Numbered from the stretch's first letter, positions 1 through 7,483 are shown. The stretch is DNA of 14,600 nt from Firmicutes bacterium UBA1440 (GCA_002329565.1 DCTM01000008.1:509-15108), one strand, 5' to 3'. A program made the numbers and translations. The notes: generated from the sequence alone by a model not told the origin.

Positions 1-1
1 A

Positions 2-3000
2 GATATAATTATTGATTGGCTTGAGCCTGGGTGGGATAGATTTACAAAGACTCCTAATTTTAAGAAAACTCTTGTTAATTCAGAAGAAACTTTGATTAAG
101 GAAAAAGAAATTTTACAGGATAATGAAAAGTTCGAAGATTCGATAGAGCGAATAAAAGCATACGAAAAGTGGATTGCTATTCGAGATAATTGGGCTGAAA
201 AACAGCGAATTATAGAAAAAACTCGTCGCTTCTTTGCTCAGCTTTTCCAAGCTTACACCGATATTGAGCGTGAATCTGAAACACTTGAATTTATGGTTGG
301 GAATGGTCTCATACAGGATCTAAATAATCAATCTATCAGCCATCCTGTATTACTGAGAAGGGTAAAGTTTGACTTTGAAGCGAAAGAAAATATCATCAGA
401 ATAAGTGATACAGATACCGATCCGGAGCTATACACACTATTGCTACAAGGGATGAATGATATTAATCATAATGTTATTCGGCAACTTACAGATGAGTTGA
501 AGGAGAATTTTTATCATCCATTAGACAGAAACGATACACCAGATTATTTAAAAGCCTTGACACATCGTCTTTGCCCTGAAAGCAAATTTATTATGAATGA
601 GAATGACCAGCCAGGAAAAGATGACAAAATAGTGACAAGGTGGTTGCCTGTATTTTTTATACGCAAAAGAATTGACGGTACTTTAAGGGCAATCGAAGAA
701 ATAATTGCAAATATTGAGAGGACTGGTTACGTACCAGGGCCTTTGATTGATCTTGTTGTAGCAGGAAAGGTTGATGTTCCTGTTGACAATCGCGAACTTA
801 CAATTGACGAGCAACTATCAGCCTTAAATGGAGAAAATGAAGAAATTTTACTTTCGAAAGAAGCCAACCGTGAACAGCTTGAAATAGCAGAAAGAATTGA
901 ACTTTATAATGCTGTTTCGGTACAGGGACCTCCTGGAACGGGTAAGACTCATACAATTGCAAATCTTTTGGGCCATTTTCTTGCTCAGGGGAAAAGTGTT
1001 TTAGTTACCAGTCAGACTAAGAAGGCATTATCAGTTCTTAAAAGTCAGGTGCCTGAAGCGATACAAAACCTATGTGTTTCTGTACTGGATGATACCAATC
1101 TTGATATGGTGCGTTCCGTTGACGGAATCTCTGAATGTCTTTCAAGATATACATCAAATGAGCTTAAGAGAAAGGTGGAAAGCTCTGAAAGACAGCGCAA
1201 GGATATAATAAAGCAGTTAGCAGAAGTAAGACGTAAAATTTATAATATCAGGTATCAAGAGTTTAAGCCTATTGTTTATAATGGTGAGAATTATTCTCCT
1301 GCCGAAGCTGCAAAATTTGTTAGCTTTTATTCCGACAAATTGTCTTATATTCCGGGCAAAATACGCCTTTATCATCCACTTCCTGCAACTATCGAGGAAC
1401 TGCATCTATTATACCGAAGTAACACAGACATATCACTTGAAGATGAAACAGAATTGGCATATGGTATACCAAATCCAGAATTGCTAATATCTCCTGCGAC
1501 ATTTGCCGCAGATATGCATACAGAAGCCAAATGCTTTAGTGAGCTTGACAAAATAGAGGCAGCATTGTCTGCTGCGATCAAATGCGATTATGTCAAAGGT
1601 TGCATGATAGCTGAAAATAAGTCAAAGACATATATCATTGCTGATCATCCTACAGATGGAGCCATAGATGACTTAACAACATATGTTAATACATTTAGTC
1701 CGATAGATGGATGGATGATACAGGCTGCTGTTGACGGGTATAAAAGTGGTGGTTATAGGGAAAAGTGGGAAATGTTAATCTCATCAATTGAAAGAACTGC
1801 TTCTTATGCTGAAACCATAGTTACCATGTTCTTAGGGAAAACAGTATCTATTAATGAAGCAATAGATTTGTCTTATCTTAAGTCCCAGATGCTAAAGATA
1901 TACGACATTTTTCAGAGAAAAGGCAAAATATCTAAATTAGATTTTCTTTTTAACAGGTGGCTTAAAGATTCATTATCATTTGTTTCAATCAATGGAAATG
2001 AGATTTCATCTTCTGATGATTGTAAAATCGTATTAAGTTATATTGAGCTGTTACAGAAACGTGCGGAAACAAAACTATTATGGGATGAACTGATGGCCAA
2101 ACATGGCACTCCATCTTTTTCTATGCTTGGCGATGAACCTGAAGAAATATGTAAGCAAATGATTCCTAATATCCGACGTTATCTTGACTGGTACCAAAAC
2201 GAACTTTCGCAATTTAGAAGTTTATTAAATGCGGCTGGACTTAACTCCGATATCATTTTTTCTTTTTCGAATTTAGACTCAGTACTTGTTCGTACTGAGA
2301 AAATATTAAAATCTATCACAAATATAGTTCCATTACACATACATGCTGCAAAGTTATTTATACAATTGAACGCTATTGAGCAGCGTAGACAACATACTAT
2401 TGCGATCTTGTCTGAAGGAAAACGTAAAAACTCTACTATATGTACTGCAGCAATTTCTGCTCTGCGCGAAAAAGATACTGTTAAGTATGAAGAAGAATAT
2501 TTTAAGTTGTCTCAGTTATTTGAGAAATATACATTACAGGCAAAAAGGAAAGAAATTTTGTCCAAAATAGAATCAGTGGCACCTGACTGGGCTGCTGCAA
2601 TCTCGTCTCGTGAGGGAATACATGGTAATACAGTATGCCCAGACACCATTGAGGAAGCATGGAAATGGAAACAGTTTGCAGGAATAATTGAAGATATAAC
2701 ATCTGAACCATATGAAGAACTACAGAAAAAATCCATATTGCTAACCAAAGAACTAAGGGAGAAAACAGCGGAGTTAGCTGCAAATAAAGCATGGTATCAT
2801 CTACTCTTAAGGACAGAACGAAATCTTGATACAAGACAGGCATTGTTAAGTTGGAAACTTATAGTTAAAAAGATAGGAAAAGCTACAGGTAAAAACGCTC
2901 CTGCACTTAAAAAACAGGCACGCAATTTGATGACAAAATGCCAAGAAGCAGTTCCTGCATGGATTATGCCTATGGGGAAAGCTTTGGAGAGCTTTGATCC

Positions 3001-4801
3001 CTCTCATACTTGCTTTGATGTTGTAATTGTAGATGAGGCAAGTCAATCAGATATATCTTCACTTGCAATATTGTATTTAGCTAAGAAAGTGATTATTGTC
3101 GGAGATGATAAACAAGTAAGTCCAATGGCAGTAGGTATTGATATCAATAGAGTAAAGGCACTACAGGAAATGTATATTAAAAATATCTTTCCTAATTGGA
3201 TTATTTACGATGCAAAAACGTCTTTGTATGATATAGCTGCAACAACATTTCAGCCGCTCATGTTGCATGAGCATTTCAGGTGTGTTTCAGACATTATTGG
3301 TTATTGCAACAAGTTGTCATATGATTTTAAAATCAAACCGCTGAGAGATGTAAGCAATTGCATCACTGTCCCTCATGTAATTCCTTTCAGAGTTATAAAT
3401 GGACAGAGGGAAGGCCATCGAAAAATTAACACCAATGAAACTGAAACTTTGGTTGCACTCATGATGGCTTGTATGGAACAACCTGAGTATGAAAATAAGA
3501 CGTTTGGCGCTATTTCTTTACTTGGTGATGATCAGGCTAAACTAATTCAGCAAATAATTCTTAAAAGAATAGATCCGAGAGTTATCGAAGAACGCAAAAT
3601 CCTTTGCGGAAATGCATCTCATTTTCAGGGTGATGAAAGAGATGTAATATTTCTTTCTATGGTTGACAGCAATGAAGGAGATGGTCCCCTGAGATTCACA
3701 GGTGAGGGTGTAGACCAATCTACAAAACAAAGATATAATGTTGCCGTAAGCCGCGCAAGAGATCAACTTTGGGTTATTCATTCCCTTGATTATTCAAAAG
3801 ACCTAAAGCCTGGTGATATACGGCGCGACTTACTCGAGTATTGTGATAATCCAAGGGCTTTTTGGCAATCAGTACAGGTTGCTAAAGCAAAAGCAGAGTC
3901 TCCATTTGAAGAAGCTGTCGCAAGTTCATTGATTGCTGCTGGATTTCATATTACTCAACAATGGGAAGTAGGCTCATATCGTATTGATATTGTTGTTCAA
4001 TACAAAGGCAAGAAGATTGCTATTGAATGTGATGGAGAGTTGTTTCATAGTGGAGAAGAAAAGGTCCGTGAGGACATGGAACGTCAGACTATTCTTGAAA
4101 GAATGGGTTGGCGATTTATTCGAATTCGCGGAAGTGAGTATTATCGCGATCCAGAGGCCACTATTGCACGTGTAATAAACGAACTTAATAACAATAACAT
4201 TTTACCAGAGAATGAGGTTGAGCCTGCAACAATTAATACTACTGAATTGCTTTCGCGAGTGAAAATTCGTGCAATGCAAATTCTGGATGAATGGCATATT
4301 AGTAATGAAGACGCAGATGAGAATGAGAATAGTATGCATATTACAACATCTGCTCCCCAGGTGCTACGTCTTAAGTCAAATAATCAAGAAACAAGAGCAA
4401 TTTTGACCAAAAAGCCATCAGCTTCTGATCAGCTCACTATAAATCTTAAGACAACAAAAATTTATGAAGCAACTCAAAAAACAAGTAATGAGGTAAGCAA
4501 CTCAAATGTAACAAAAAACAGAAGTCCTCTGATTGCTGCAAATATGAATATCCAGGGTAGAACAAATGCGAATAAAACCTTTGCAAAGCGAGGTGAAGAT
4601 ATTTTAAATAGACTTTCGCAAGAACGCATTAAATATATTGATAAAATAGAACAATCCGGAATAATATGGGTACCCTTTTCCACGGATATTAAAGAGAGTT
4701 TTGAGAGTATCGCATCGAGTTGCGGGTACAGATTCAGTTTTGAGCCTCGTGGTTCTTTGTCGACAGAAAATAAACCAGCATGGCGAATAATGGTAAATTA
4801 A
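2..4801 (+). CDS. SF1 (DNA2/Upf1-like) helicase fused to C-terminal PD-(D/E)XK (MTES/Vsr-like) nuclease, 5' partial
   Basis: Very large ATP-dependent nucleic-acid helicase joined to a restriction-type nuclease. The frame is open to the left edge of the window, and residues before the TTG at 92 (DIIIDWLEPGWDRF and on) read like protein, so the gene starts outside the window. Visible helicase motifs are: Q-like segment (ANREQLEIA) before Walker A GPPGTGKT at 926-949; motif Ia (VLVTSQTKKAL); Walker B VDEAS around 3029-3043; motif III (VIIVGDDKQVSP) from 3089; motif IV (HEHFRC) from 3266; motif V (HFQGDERD) from 3620; motif VI (VAVSRAR) at 3740-3760. A nuclease domain follows at about 3900-4190: SPFEEAVASSLIAAGF, then RIDIVV with Asp at 3986, then IAIECDG with Glu at 4025. 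Nearly 700 mostly helical residues separate Walker A from Walker B. A polar linker leads to a small C-terminal domain. Codon use is AT-rich, unlike the genes after 5450, which suggests transfer. The family is known from defence islands; a defence role here is inference. Confidence 0.85.
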   Translation, partial: DIIIDWLEPGWDRFTKTPNFKKTLVNSEETLIKEKEILQDNEKFEDSIERIKAYEKWIAIRDNWAEKQRIIEKTRRFFAQLFQAYTDIERESETLEFMVGNGLIQDLNNQSISHPVLLRRVKFDFEAKENIIRISDTDTDPELYTLLLQGMNDINHNVIRQLTDELKENFYHPLDRNDTPDYLKALTHRLCPESKFIMNENDQPGKDDKIVTRWLPVFFIRKRIDGTLRAIEEIIANIERTGYVPGPLIDLVVAGKVDVPVDNRELTIDEQLSALNGENEEILLSKEANREQLEIAERIELYNAVSVQGPPGTGKTHTIANLLGHFLAQGKSVLVTSQTKKALSVLKSQVPEAIQNLCVSVLDDTNLDMVRSVDGISECLSRYTSNELKRKVESSERQRKDIIKQLAEVRRKIYNIRYQEFKPIVYNGENYSPAEAAKFVSFYSDKLSYIPGKIRLYHPLPATIEELHLLYRSNTDISLEDETELAYGIPNPELLISPATFAADMHTEAKCFSELDKIEAALSAAIKCDYVKGCMIAENKSKTYIIADHPTDGAIDDLTTYVNTFSPIDGWMIQAAVDGYKSGGYREKWEMLISSIERTASYAETIVTMFLGKTVSINEAIDLSYLKSQMLKIYDIFQRKGKISKLDFLFNRWLKDSLSFVSINGNEISSSDDCKIVLSYIELLQKRAETKLLWDELMAKHGTPSFSMLGDEPEEICKQMIPNIRRYLDWYQNELSQFRSLLNAAGLNSDIIFSFSNLDSVLVRTEKILKSITNIVPLHIHAAKLFIQLNAIEQRRQHTIAILSEGKRKNSTICTAAISALREKDTVKYEEEYFKLSQLFEKYTLQAKRKEILSKIESVAPDWAAAISSREGIHGNTVCPDTIEEAWKWKQFAGIIEDITSEPYEELQKKSILLTKELREKTAELAANKAWYHLLLRTERNLDTRQALLSWKLIVKKIGKATGKNAPALKKQARNLMTKCQEAVPAWIMPMGKALESFDPSHTCFDVVIVDEASQSDISSLAILYLAKKVIIVGDDKQVSPMAVGIDINRVKALQEMYIKNIFPNWIIYDAKTSLYDIAATTFQPLMLHEHFRCVSDIIGYCNKLSYDFKIKPLRDVSNCITVPHVIPFRVINGQREGHRKINTNETETLVALMMACMEQPEYENKTFGAISLLGDDQAKLIQQIILKRIDPRVIEERKILCGNASHFQGDERDVIFLSMVDSNEGDGPLRFTGEGVDQSTKQRYNVAVSRARDQLWVIHSLDYSKDLKPGDIRRDLLEYCDNPRAFWQSVQVAKAKAESPFEEAVASSLIAAGFHITQQWEVGSYRIDIVVQYKGKKIAIECDGELFHSGEEKVREDMERQTILERMGWRFIRIRGSEYYRDPEATIARVINELNNNNILPENEVEPATINTTELLSRVKIRAMQILDEWHISNEDADENENSMHITTSAPQVLRLKSNNQETRAILTKKPSASDQLTINLKTTKIYEATQKTSNEVSNSNVTKNRSPLIAANMNIQGRTNANKTFAKRGEDILNRLSQERIKYIDKIEQSGIIWVPFSTDIKESFESIASSCGYRFSFEPRGSLSTENKPAWRIMVN

Positions 4802-4814
4802 GGGGGTGTTTATT

Positions 4815-5066
4815 ATGTCTGATCGTAGCAATATTAAATACGAGATTATTAATGCATTAGGTATAATCTCTGAAGGGACGAAAGGCTGGAAAAAAGAATT
4901 TAATCGTGTAAGTTGGAACGGTGGAGAACCGAAATATGATATCAGGGATTGGAGCGAAGATCATGATAAGATGGGAAAGGGCATCACACTAACTGAGACG
5001 GAGTTGCGGAGATTAAAAGAACTAATCGATGCCGAAATTACTTTTTTGAATAACAGTGCTAAATAG
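4815..5066 (+). CDS. ydbC: PC4/YdbC-family ssDNA-binding protein
   Basis: Small (83 aa) protein of the bacterial PC4-like YdbC family, known to bind single-stranded DNA or nucleic acid through a curved beta-sheet. The recognisable signature is KYDIRDWSEDHDKMGKGITL followed by a C-terminal helix (TETELRRLKELIDAEI). ATG 4815 is chosen because AGGGGG at 4801-4806 sits 8 bases upstream. The in-frame GTG at 4806 lies inside that ribosome site and would add only MFI. It begins 13 bases after the helicase stop codon, shares its AT-rich composition, and is followed by a terminator, so the two genes almost certainly share one transcript. YdbC-like genes are frequent on clostridial conjugative and integrative elements. 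A partner role, coating or presenting ssDNA to the helicase-nuclease, is inference. Confidence 0.85.
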   Translation: MSDRSNIKYEIINALGIISEGTKGWKKEFNRVSWNGGEPKYDIRDWSEDHDKMGKGITLTETELRRLKELIDAEITFLNNSAK

Positions 5067-5080
5067 CTAAATATTATATA

Positions 5081-5126
5081 GACCAACAGCACTAAGTATT
5101 ATGCTTAGTACTGCTGGCCTTTTTGT
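5081..5126 (+). terminator. Intrinsic terminator of the helicase-ydbC operon
   Basis: A long imperfect hairpin starts 14 bases after the ydbC stop. The left arm ACCAACAGCACTAAG pairs with the right arm CTTAGTACTGCTGG with two non-Watson-Crick positions and a short AU-rich loop. It is followed by CCTTTTTG. The T tract on the plus strand fits termination of the helicase-ydbC transcript. The opposite strand has no T run. Confidence 0.8.
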
Positions 5127-5188
5127 TACACTATGAGCTGTTTACTCGATACTGTTAGTACAGTCTTGGTTGTTCCGAACTTCCGCTT

Positions 5189-5259
5189 GAAGAGAGTCGG
5201 TCAAAAATTACTTGTTTTCGTAAATCCCTAAGGCCAACTCCCCTTAGGCCGAGCTCTTC
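5189..5259. other. Potential three-way-junction RNA fold in gene-free spacer
   Basis: Complementary segments nest as follows. The outer stem is GAAGAG (5189-5194) with CTCTTC (5254-5259), continued by TCGG (5197-5200) with CCGA (5249-5252). Inside are a 4-bp hairpin TTAC/GTAA (5208-5211/5220-5223) and a 7-bp perfect hairpin CCTAAGG/CCTTAGG (5227-5233/5242-5248) with an 8-base loop. Either strand could fold this way. No riboswitch or known RNA family is recognised. A TATAAT on the minus strand at 5330-5335 could start an RNA across it, but its -35 is poor. The fold could be chance. Confidence 0.3.
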
Positions 5260-5294
5260 TCCAAAGTGTGTGTATCAAATAAAAGAAAGGAAAG

Positions 5295-5326
5295 TTTGTA
5301 AGCGTAATACCCCTTTAACTTACAAA
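5295..5326. repeat. 13-6-13 imperfect inverted repeat resembling a recombinase core (att-like) site
   Basis: The left arm TTTGTAAGCGTAA (5295-5307) and right arm TTTAACTTACAAA (5314-5326) are inverted copies matching at 10 of 13 positions, with the outer 8 bp perfect. They flank a 6-bp spacer TACCCC. Two arms of about 11-13 bp around a 6-8 bp overlap is the usual architecture of tyrosine-recombinase core sites. It lies between the AT-rich helicase module and the core-like genes to the right. No integrase gene is present in the window, and the partner site would be outside it. It may equally be an unrelated hairpin. Confidence 0.3.
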
Positions 5327-5451
5327 TTCATTATACCGTTCTTTTGTGTTGTTCTTGTGTGTGCAATGTAAAGAAGCGATAAAGAAAGAGCCGTAAACGG
5401 TTAAAATCAAGCAATTATTGAAGGAATTTCCATATTGCGGAGATTGCGTCT

Positions 5452-6282
5452 TTACCCGATAGCATCTCTGAGTCTGAAAATACGCTTTGCGACGCTTTCA
5501 AAGTCGGCCGGCGTGATACTTTGTTTTCCGTCGCACAATGCCGATTCGGGATCATTGTGCACCTCCGTCATTATACCTGCAGCGCCGGCCGCTGTCGCTG
5601 CGAGGGCGATGGGTTCCACCAGGGAGGAGAGGCCTGTGGCATGCGACGGATCCATGATAACGGGCAGGTGAGTCATGCTGCGCAACAAGGGAATAGCCAC
5701 AATGTCGGGCGTGTTGCGCGTTTCGTTGGAAAATGTACGAATTCCGCGTTCGCAAAGAATTACGTTAGGGTTGCCTCCGGCGACGATATATTCGGCGCTT
5801 AAAAGAAAATCCGAAAGTGTAGCCGAAACACCTCGTTTCAGCAGTACCGGTTTATCGGTTTGAGCCAGAGCTTTTAAAAGTTCATAGTTTTGCATATTGC
5901 GTGAACCCACTTGCAGCATATCGACATCATCAAAAAGCGGCAGCTGTGAGCTTGCTGTAATCTCTGATACAATCGGTATACCGAGTTCGTGCTTAACTTC
6001 CGAAAGCCACGAGAGACCTTCTGCGCCCATTCCTTGAAAGCTATAGGGAGAAGTGCGAGGTTTAAATGCACCGCCACGCAGGATTACTGCGCCGGCTCTC
6101 TTCACCTTTGCGGCAATATCAAAGAGCATCTCCTTTGATTCAATAGTGCATGGGCCCGCGATTAAAGCAAAATGCGGGCCTCCGATCTGCACGCGTCCGG
6201 CGCCGGAGCCGATTGAGACGACCGTATTCGCAGCCTTGCATTCTCTGCTGACTTTTAATGTATGGGAAATCGTTTGATCCAT
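5452..6282 (-). CDS. aroF: 3-deoxy-7-phosphoheptulonate (DAHP) synthase, type Ibeta, core-only form
   Basis: Catalyses the first step of the shikimate pathway: phosphoenolpyruvate plus erythrose 4-phosphate to DAHP. The 276-residue protein is a complete KDO8P-synthase-like TIM barrel. Motifs in order are GPCTIES (43-49), RGGAFKPRTSPYSFQG (69-84), VGSRNMQN (125-132), LLKRG (147-151), ERGIRTF (178-184), DPSHATG (211-217) and EVH (240-242). Cys45, His214, Glu240 and Asp251 are in the right order and spacing for the metal site. The protein has only a short lead (KVSRECKAANTVVSIG) before the barrel, so the ferredoxin-like regulatory domain seen in longer homologues is absent and no chorismate mutase is fused. 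ATG 6282 has GAGGG upstream. It is the only aromatic-pathway gene visible. Downstream, only a weak short hairpin (near 5390-5400) could terminate it. Confidence 0.92.
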   Translation of the reverse strand: MDQTISHTLKVSRECKAANTVVSIGSGAGRVQIGGPHFALIAGPCTIESKEMLFDIAAKVKRAGAVILRGGAFKPRTSPYSFQGMGAEGLSWLSEVKHELGIPIVSEITASSQLPLFDDVDMLQVGSRNMQNYELLKALAQTDKPVLLKRGVSATLSDFLLSAEYIVAGGNPNVILCERGIRTFSNETRNTPDIVAIPLLRSMTHLPVIMDPSHATGLSSLVEPIALAATAAGAAGIMTEVHNDPESALCDGKQSITPADFESVAKRIFRLRDAIG

Positions 6283-6324
6283 GATTGTAAACCCTCGGTT
6301 CGTGTTTTATTATATATATCAATT

Positions 6325-6353
6325 ATTATACCGCATTTAAAGAAAATTTTCGA
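6325..6353 (-). promoter_or_regulatory. Proximal promoter candidate for the DAHP synthase gene
   Basis: On the minus strand TCGAAA (6348-6353, 4 of 6 to the -35 consensus), a 17-base spacer and a perfect TATAAT (6325-6330) lie about 43 bases before the start codon. It sits downstream of the terminator at 6376-6398, so it would bypass it. Confidence 0.45.
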
Positions 6354-6354
6354 C

Positions 6355-6398
6355 TGCAAAAGCAAAAAAGCAAAACCTCCGCAAGGGAATTACGGAGG
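6355..6398 (-). terminator. Intrinsic terminator in the DAHP synthase leader (attenuator or small-RNA terminator)
   Basis: Read on the minus strand, CCTCCG (6393-6398) pairs perfectly with CGGAGG (6376-6381) across an 11-base loop and is followed at once by TTTTGCTTTTTTGCTTTTG. It lies upstream of the gene and downstream of the promoter at 6477-6505. It therefore either attenuates the gene or ends a separate short RNA. No minus-strand gene lies upstream that it could otherwise serve. Confidence 0.7.
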
Positions 6399-6470
6399 CG
6401 GTAAAAGAGTGTAGCTTTTCGATGTTACCGGAATGGTGACCGGTGTTAGTTTTATAAAAGGAGTTTTACA
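6360..6470 (-). ncRNA. Candidate attenuated leader or independent small RNA, about 110 nt
   Basis: A promoter (6477-6505) and an intrinsic terminator (6376-6398) on the minus strand bound a stretch with no open reading frame of note and no ATG-led leader peptide. It contains the hairpin ACCGG/CCGGT (6440-6444/6427-6431). An exclusive alternative pairing is CGGTAA (6425-6430) with TTACCG (6399-6404), directly abutting the terminator stem. No T-box motif is seen. Whether this is the 5' leader of the DAHP synthase mRNA or a stand-alone RNA cannot be settled here. Confidence 0.35.
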
Positions 6471-6476
6471 ATACTA

Positions 6477-6505
6477 ATAATAGTATAAAAATTAGTTTCA
6501 GTCAA
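6477..6505 (-). promoter_or_regulatory. Distal sigma-A promoter upstream of the DAHP synthase gene
   Basis: On the minus strand TTGACT (6500-6505), a 17-base spacer and TATTAT (6477-6482) make a good vegetative promoter. Transcription would start near 6470, giving a leader of about 190 bases before the DAHP synthase ATG, interrupted by the terminator at 6376-6398. Confidence 0.6.
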
Positions 6506-6663
6506 TAGTTTTTGTTAAAAACTCCAAGAAAACTTTTTGTTTTATAAATATGCTTACAAAAATTGCTGTCGCCTTTGATTGCTTTTGCGGTATATGCGTG
6601 ATAAAATTACCGTAAAAGTGGCGGAAGTGATTTTTTGGATTAATAATACAAGGAAGGTGCGAT

Positions 6664-7470
6664 ATGAAGCTGACAGTTTTGATGGACAACAACACTTATA
6701 TAGACAGATATTATCTCGGCGAGCCGGCCGTCTCTTATTGGATAGAGGAGGGAGGCAAGAAGATTCTGTTTGATACCGGATATTCCGATGCTTTTTTGTA
6801 CAATGCTCAAAAGATGGGGATTGACCTCGGTGAAACGGATATGATTGTCATTTCCCACGGACACAACGATCACACGAGAGGATTGACTTACCTGGCCGAA
6901 CGCTTTGATTTGCGCGGAACGCCTATCCTCGCACACCCACACTGTTTTGATAAAAAGAAATACGGAGATCAGGAAATCGGAGCGCCGTTTTCGCGCGAGC
7001 AGATGAGTGAATTGGCGGAGCTGCGACTCGAACGCGGGCCTGTACGTATTACGGAGCGCTTGACGTTTCTCGGGGAAATCCCCATGAAAAACGACTTTGA
7101 ACCAATGCCGGAAATCGGTATTGTGCACAGGGGCGAAAAAGTGATAAAGGATAACCTGACGGAGGACACGGCGCTGGCGTATAGGAGCGACGATGGGATT
7201 TTCATCATCACGGGGTGCTCGCATCGCGGCATCTGCAATATTGCCGAATATGCCAAAATTGTCTGCGGTACGGAACGGATCAAAGGAGTTATCGGAGGAT
7301 TCCATTTGTTTGAAAACGATACGCGCCTCTCCCGCACCGTTTCATATTTCAAGGAGCAGGAAATAAAACACTTCTATCCTTGTCACTGTGTTTCCTTTGA
7401 AGCTAAGGCTGAGATGAGCCGCTCCTTGAAGATCGAAGAGGTCGGTGTCGGGATGGAATTGGAGTTATAA
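6664..7470 (+). CDS. Metallo-beta-lactamase-fold metal-dependent hydrolase
   Basis: 268-residue stand-alone MBL-fold protein of the group annotated as beta-lactamase superfamily II, similar in plan to the 7,8-dihydropterin-6-methyl-4-(ribofuranosyl)aminobenzene phosphate synthase-like proteins. The metal-site motif is SHGHNDH (64-70; His65, His67, Asp69, His70). Further likely ligands are His187 in GCSHRG, His214 in GGFHL and His241 in PCHC. LFDTGYS (35-41) is the expected strand-turn before the motif. No signal peptide or membrane segment is seen, so it is probably cytoplasmic. ATG 6664 follows AAGGAAGGTG. The gene is convergent with the protease gene, whose stop lies 18 bases away. It is not the WalJ type usually found with walRK. 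The substrate cannot be assigned. Confidence 0.85.
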   Translation: MKLTVLMDNNTYIDRYYLGEPAVSYWIEEGGKKILFDTGYSDAFLYNAQKMGIDLGETDMIVISHGHNDHTRGLTYLAERFDLRGTPILAHPHCFDKKKYGDQEIGAPFSREQMSELAELRLERGPVRITERLTFLGEIPMKNDFEPMPEIGIVHRGEKVIKDNLTEDTALAYRSDDGIFIITGCSHRGICNIAEYAKIVCGTERIKGVIGGFHLFENDTRLSRTVSYFKEQEIKHFYPCHCVSFEAKAEMSRSLKIEEVGVGMELEL

Positions 7471-7483
7471 GCACAGGCAATTT

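Noticed and set aside
5127..5330. Possible tRNA, tmRNA or other known RNA gene in the spacer (GTTCCGAAC resembles a T-loop)
   Set aside because: No acceptor stem, anticodon arm or CCA end can be fitted on either strand, and no tmRNA tag or 3' end is seen.
5159..5371. Open stretches in the spacer (about 70 codons on the plus strand, about 38 on the minus strand near 5160-5270)
   Set aside because: Neither has a start codon with a ribosome site and neither resembles a protein I recognise. Both overlap the folded region.
5380..5451. Terminator or group II intron domain V remnant (GAGCCGTAAACGGTT) after the DAHP synthase gene
   Set aside because: The stem is only 4-6 bp with a tiny loop and an interrupted T run, and the rest of domain V is absent.
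6283..6480. T-box, tryptophan-type leader peptide or known riboswitch before DAHP synthase
   Set aside because: No AGGGUGG-like T-box sequence, no ATG-led peptide rich in aromatic codons, and no recognised riboswitch core.
6640..7352. Two open frames of 221 and 127 codons opposite the MBL hydrolase gene
   Set aside because: Shadows of a gene with complete motifs on the plus strand, with no start signals of their own.
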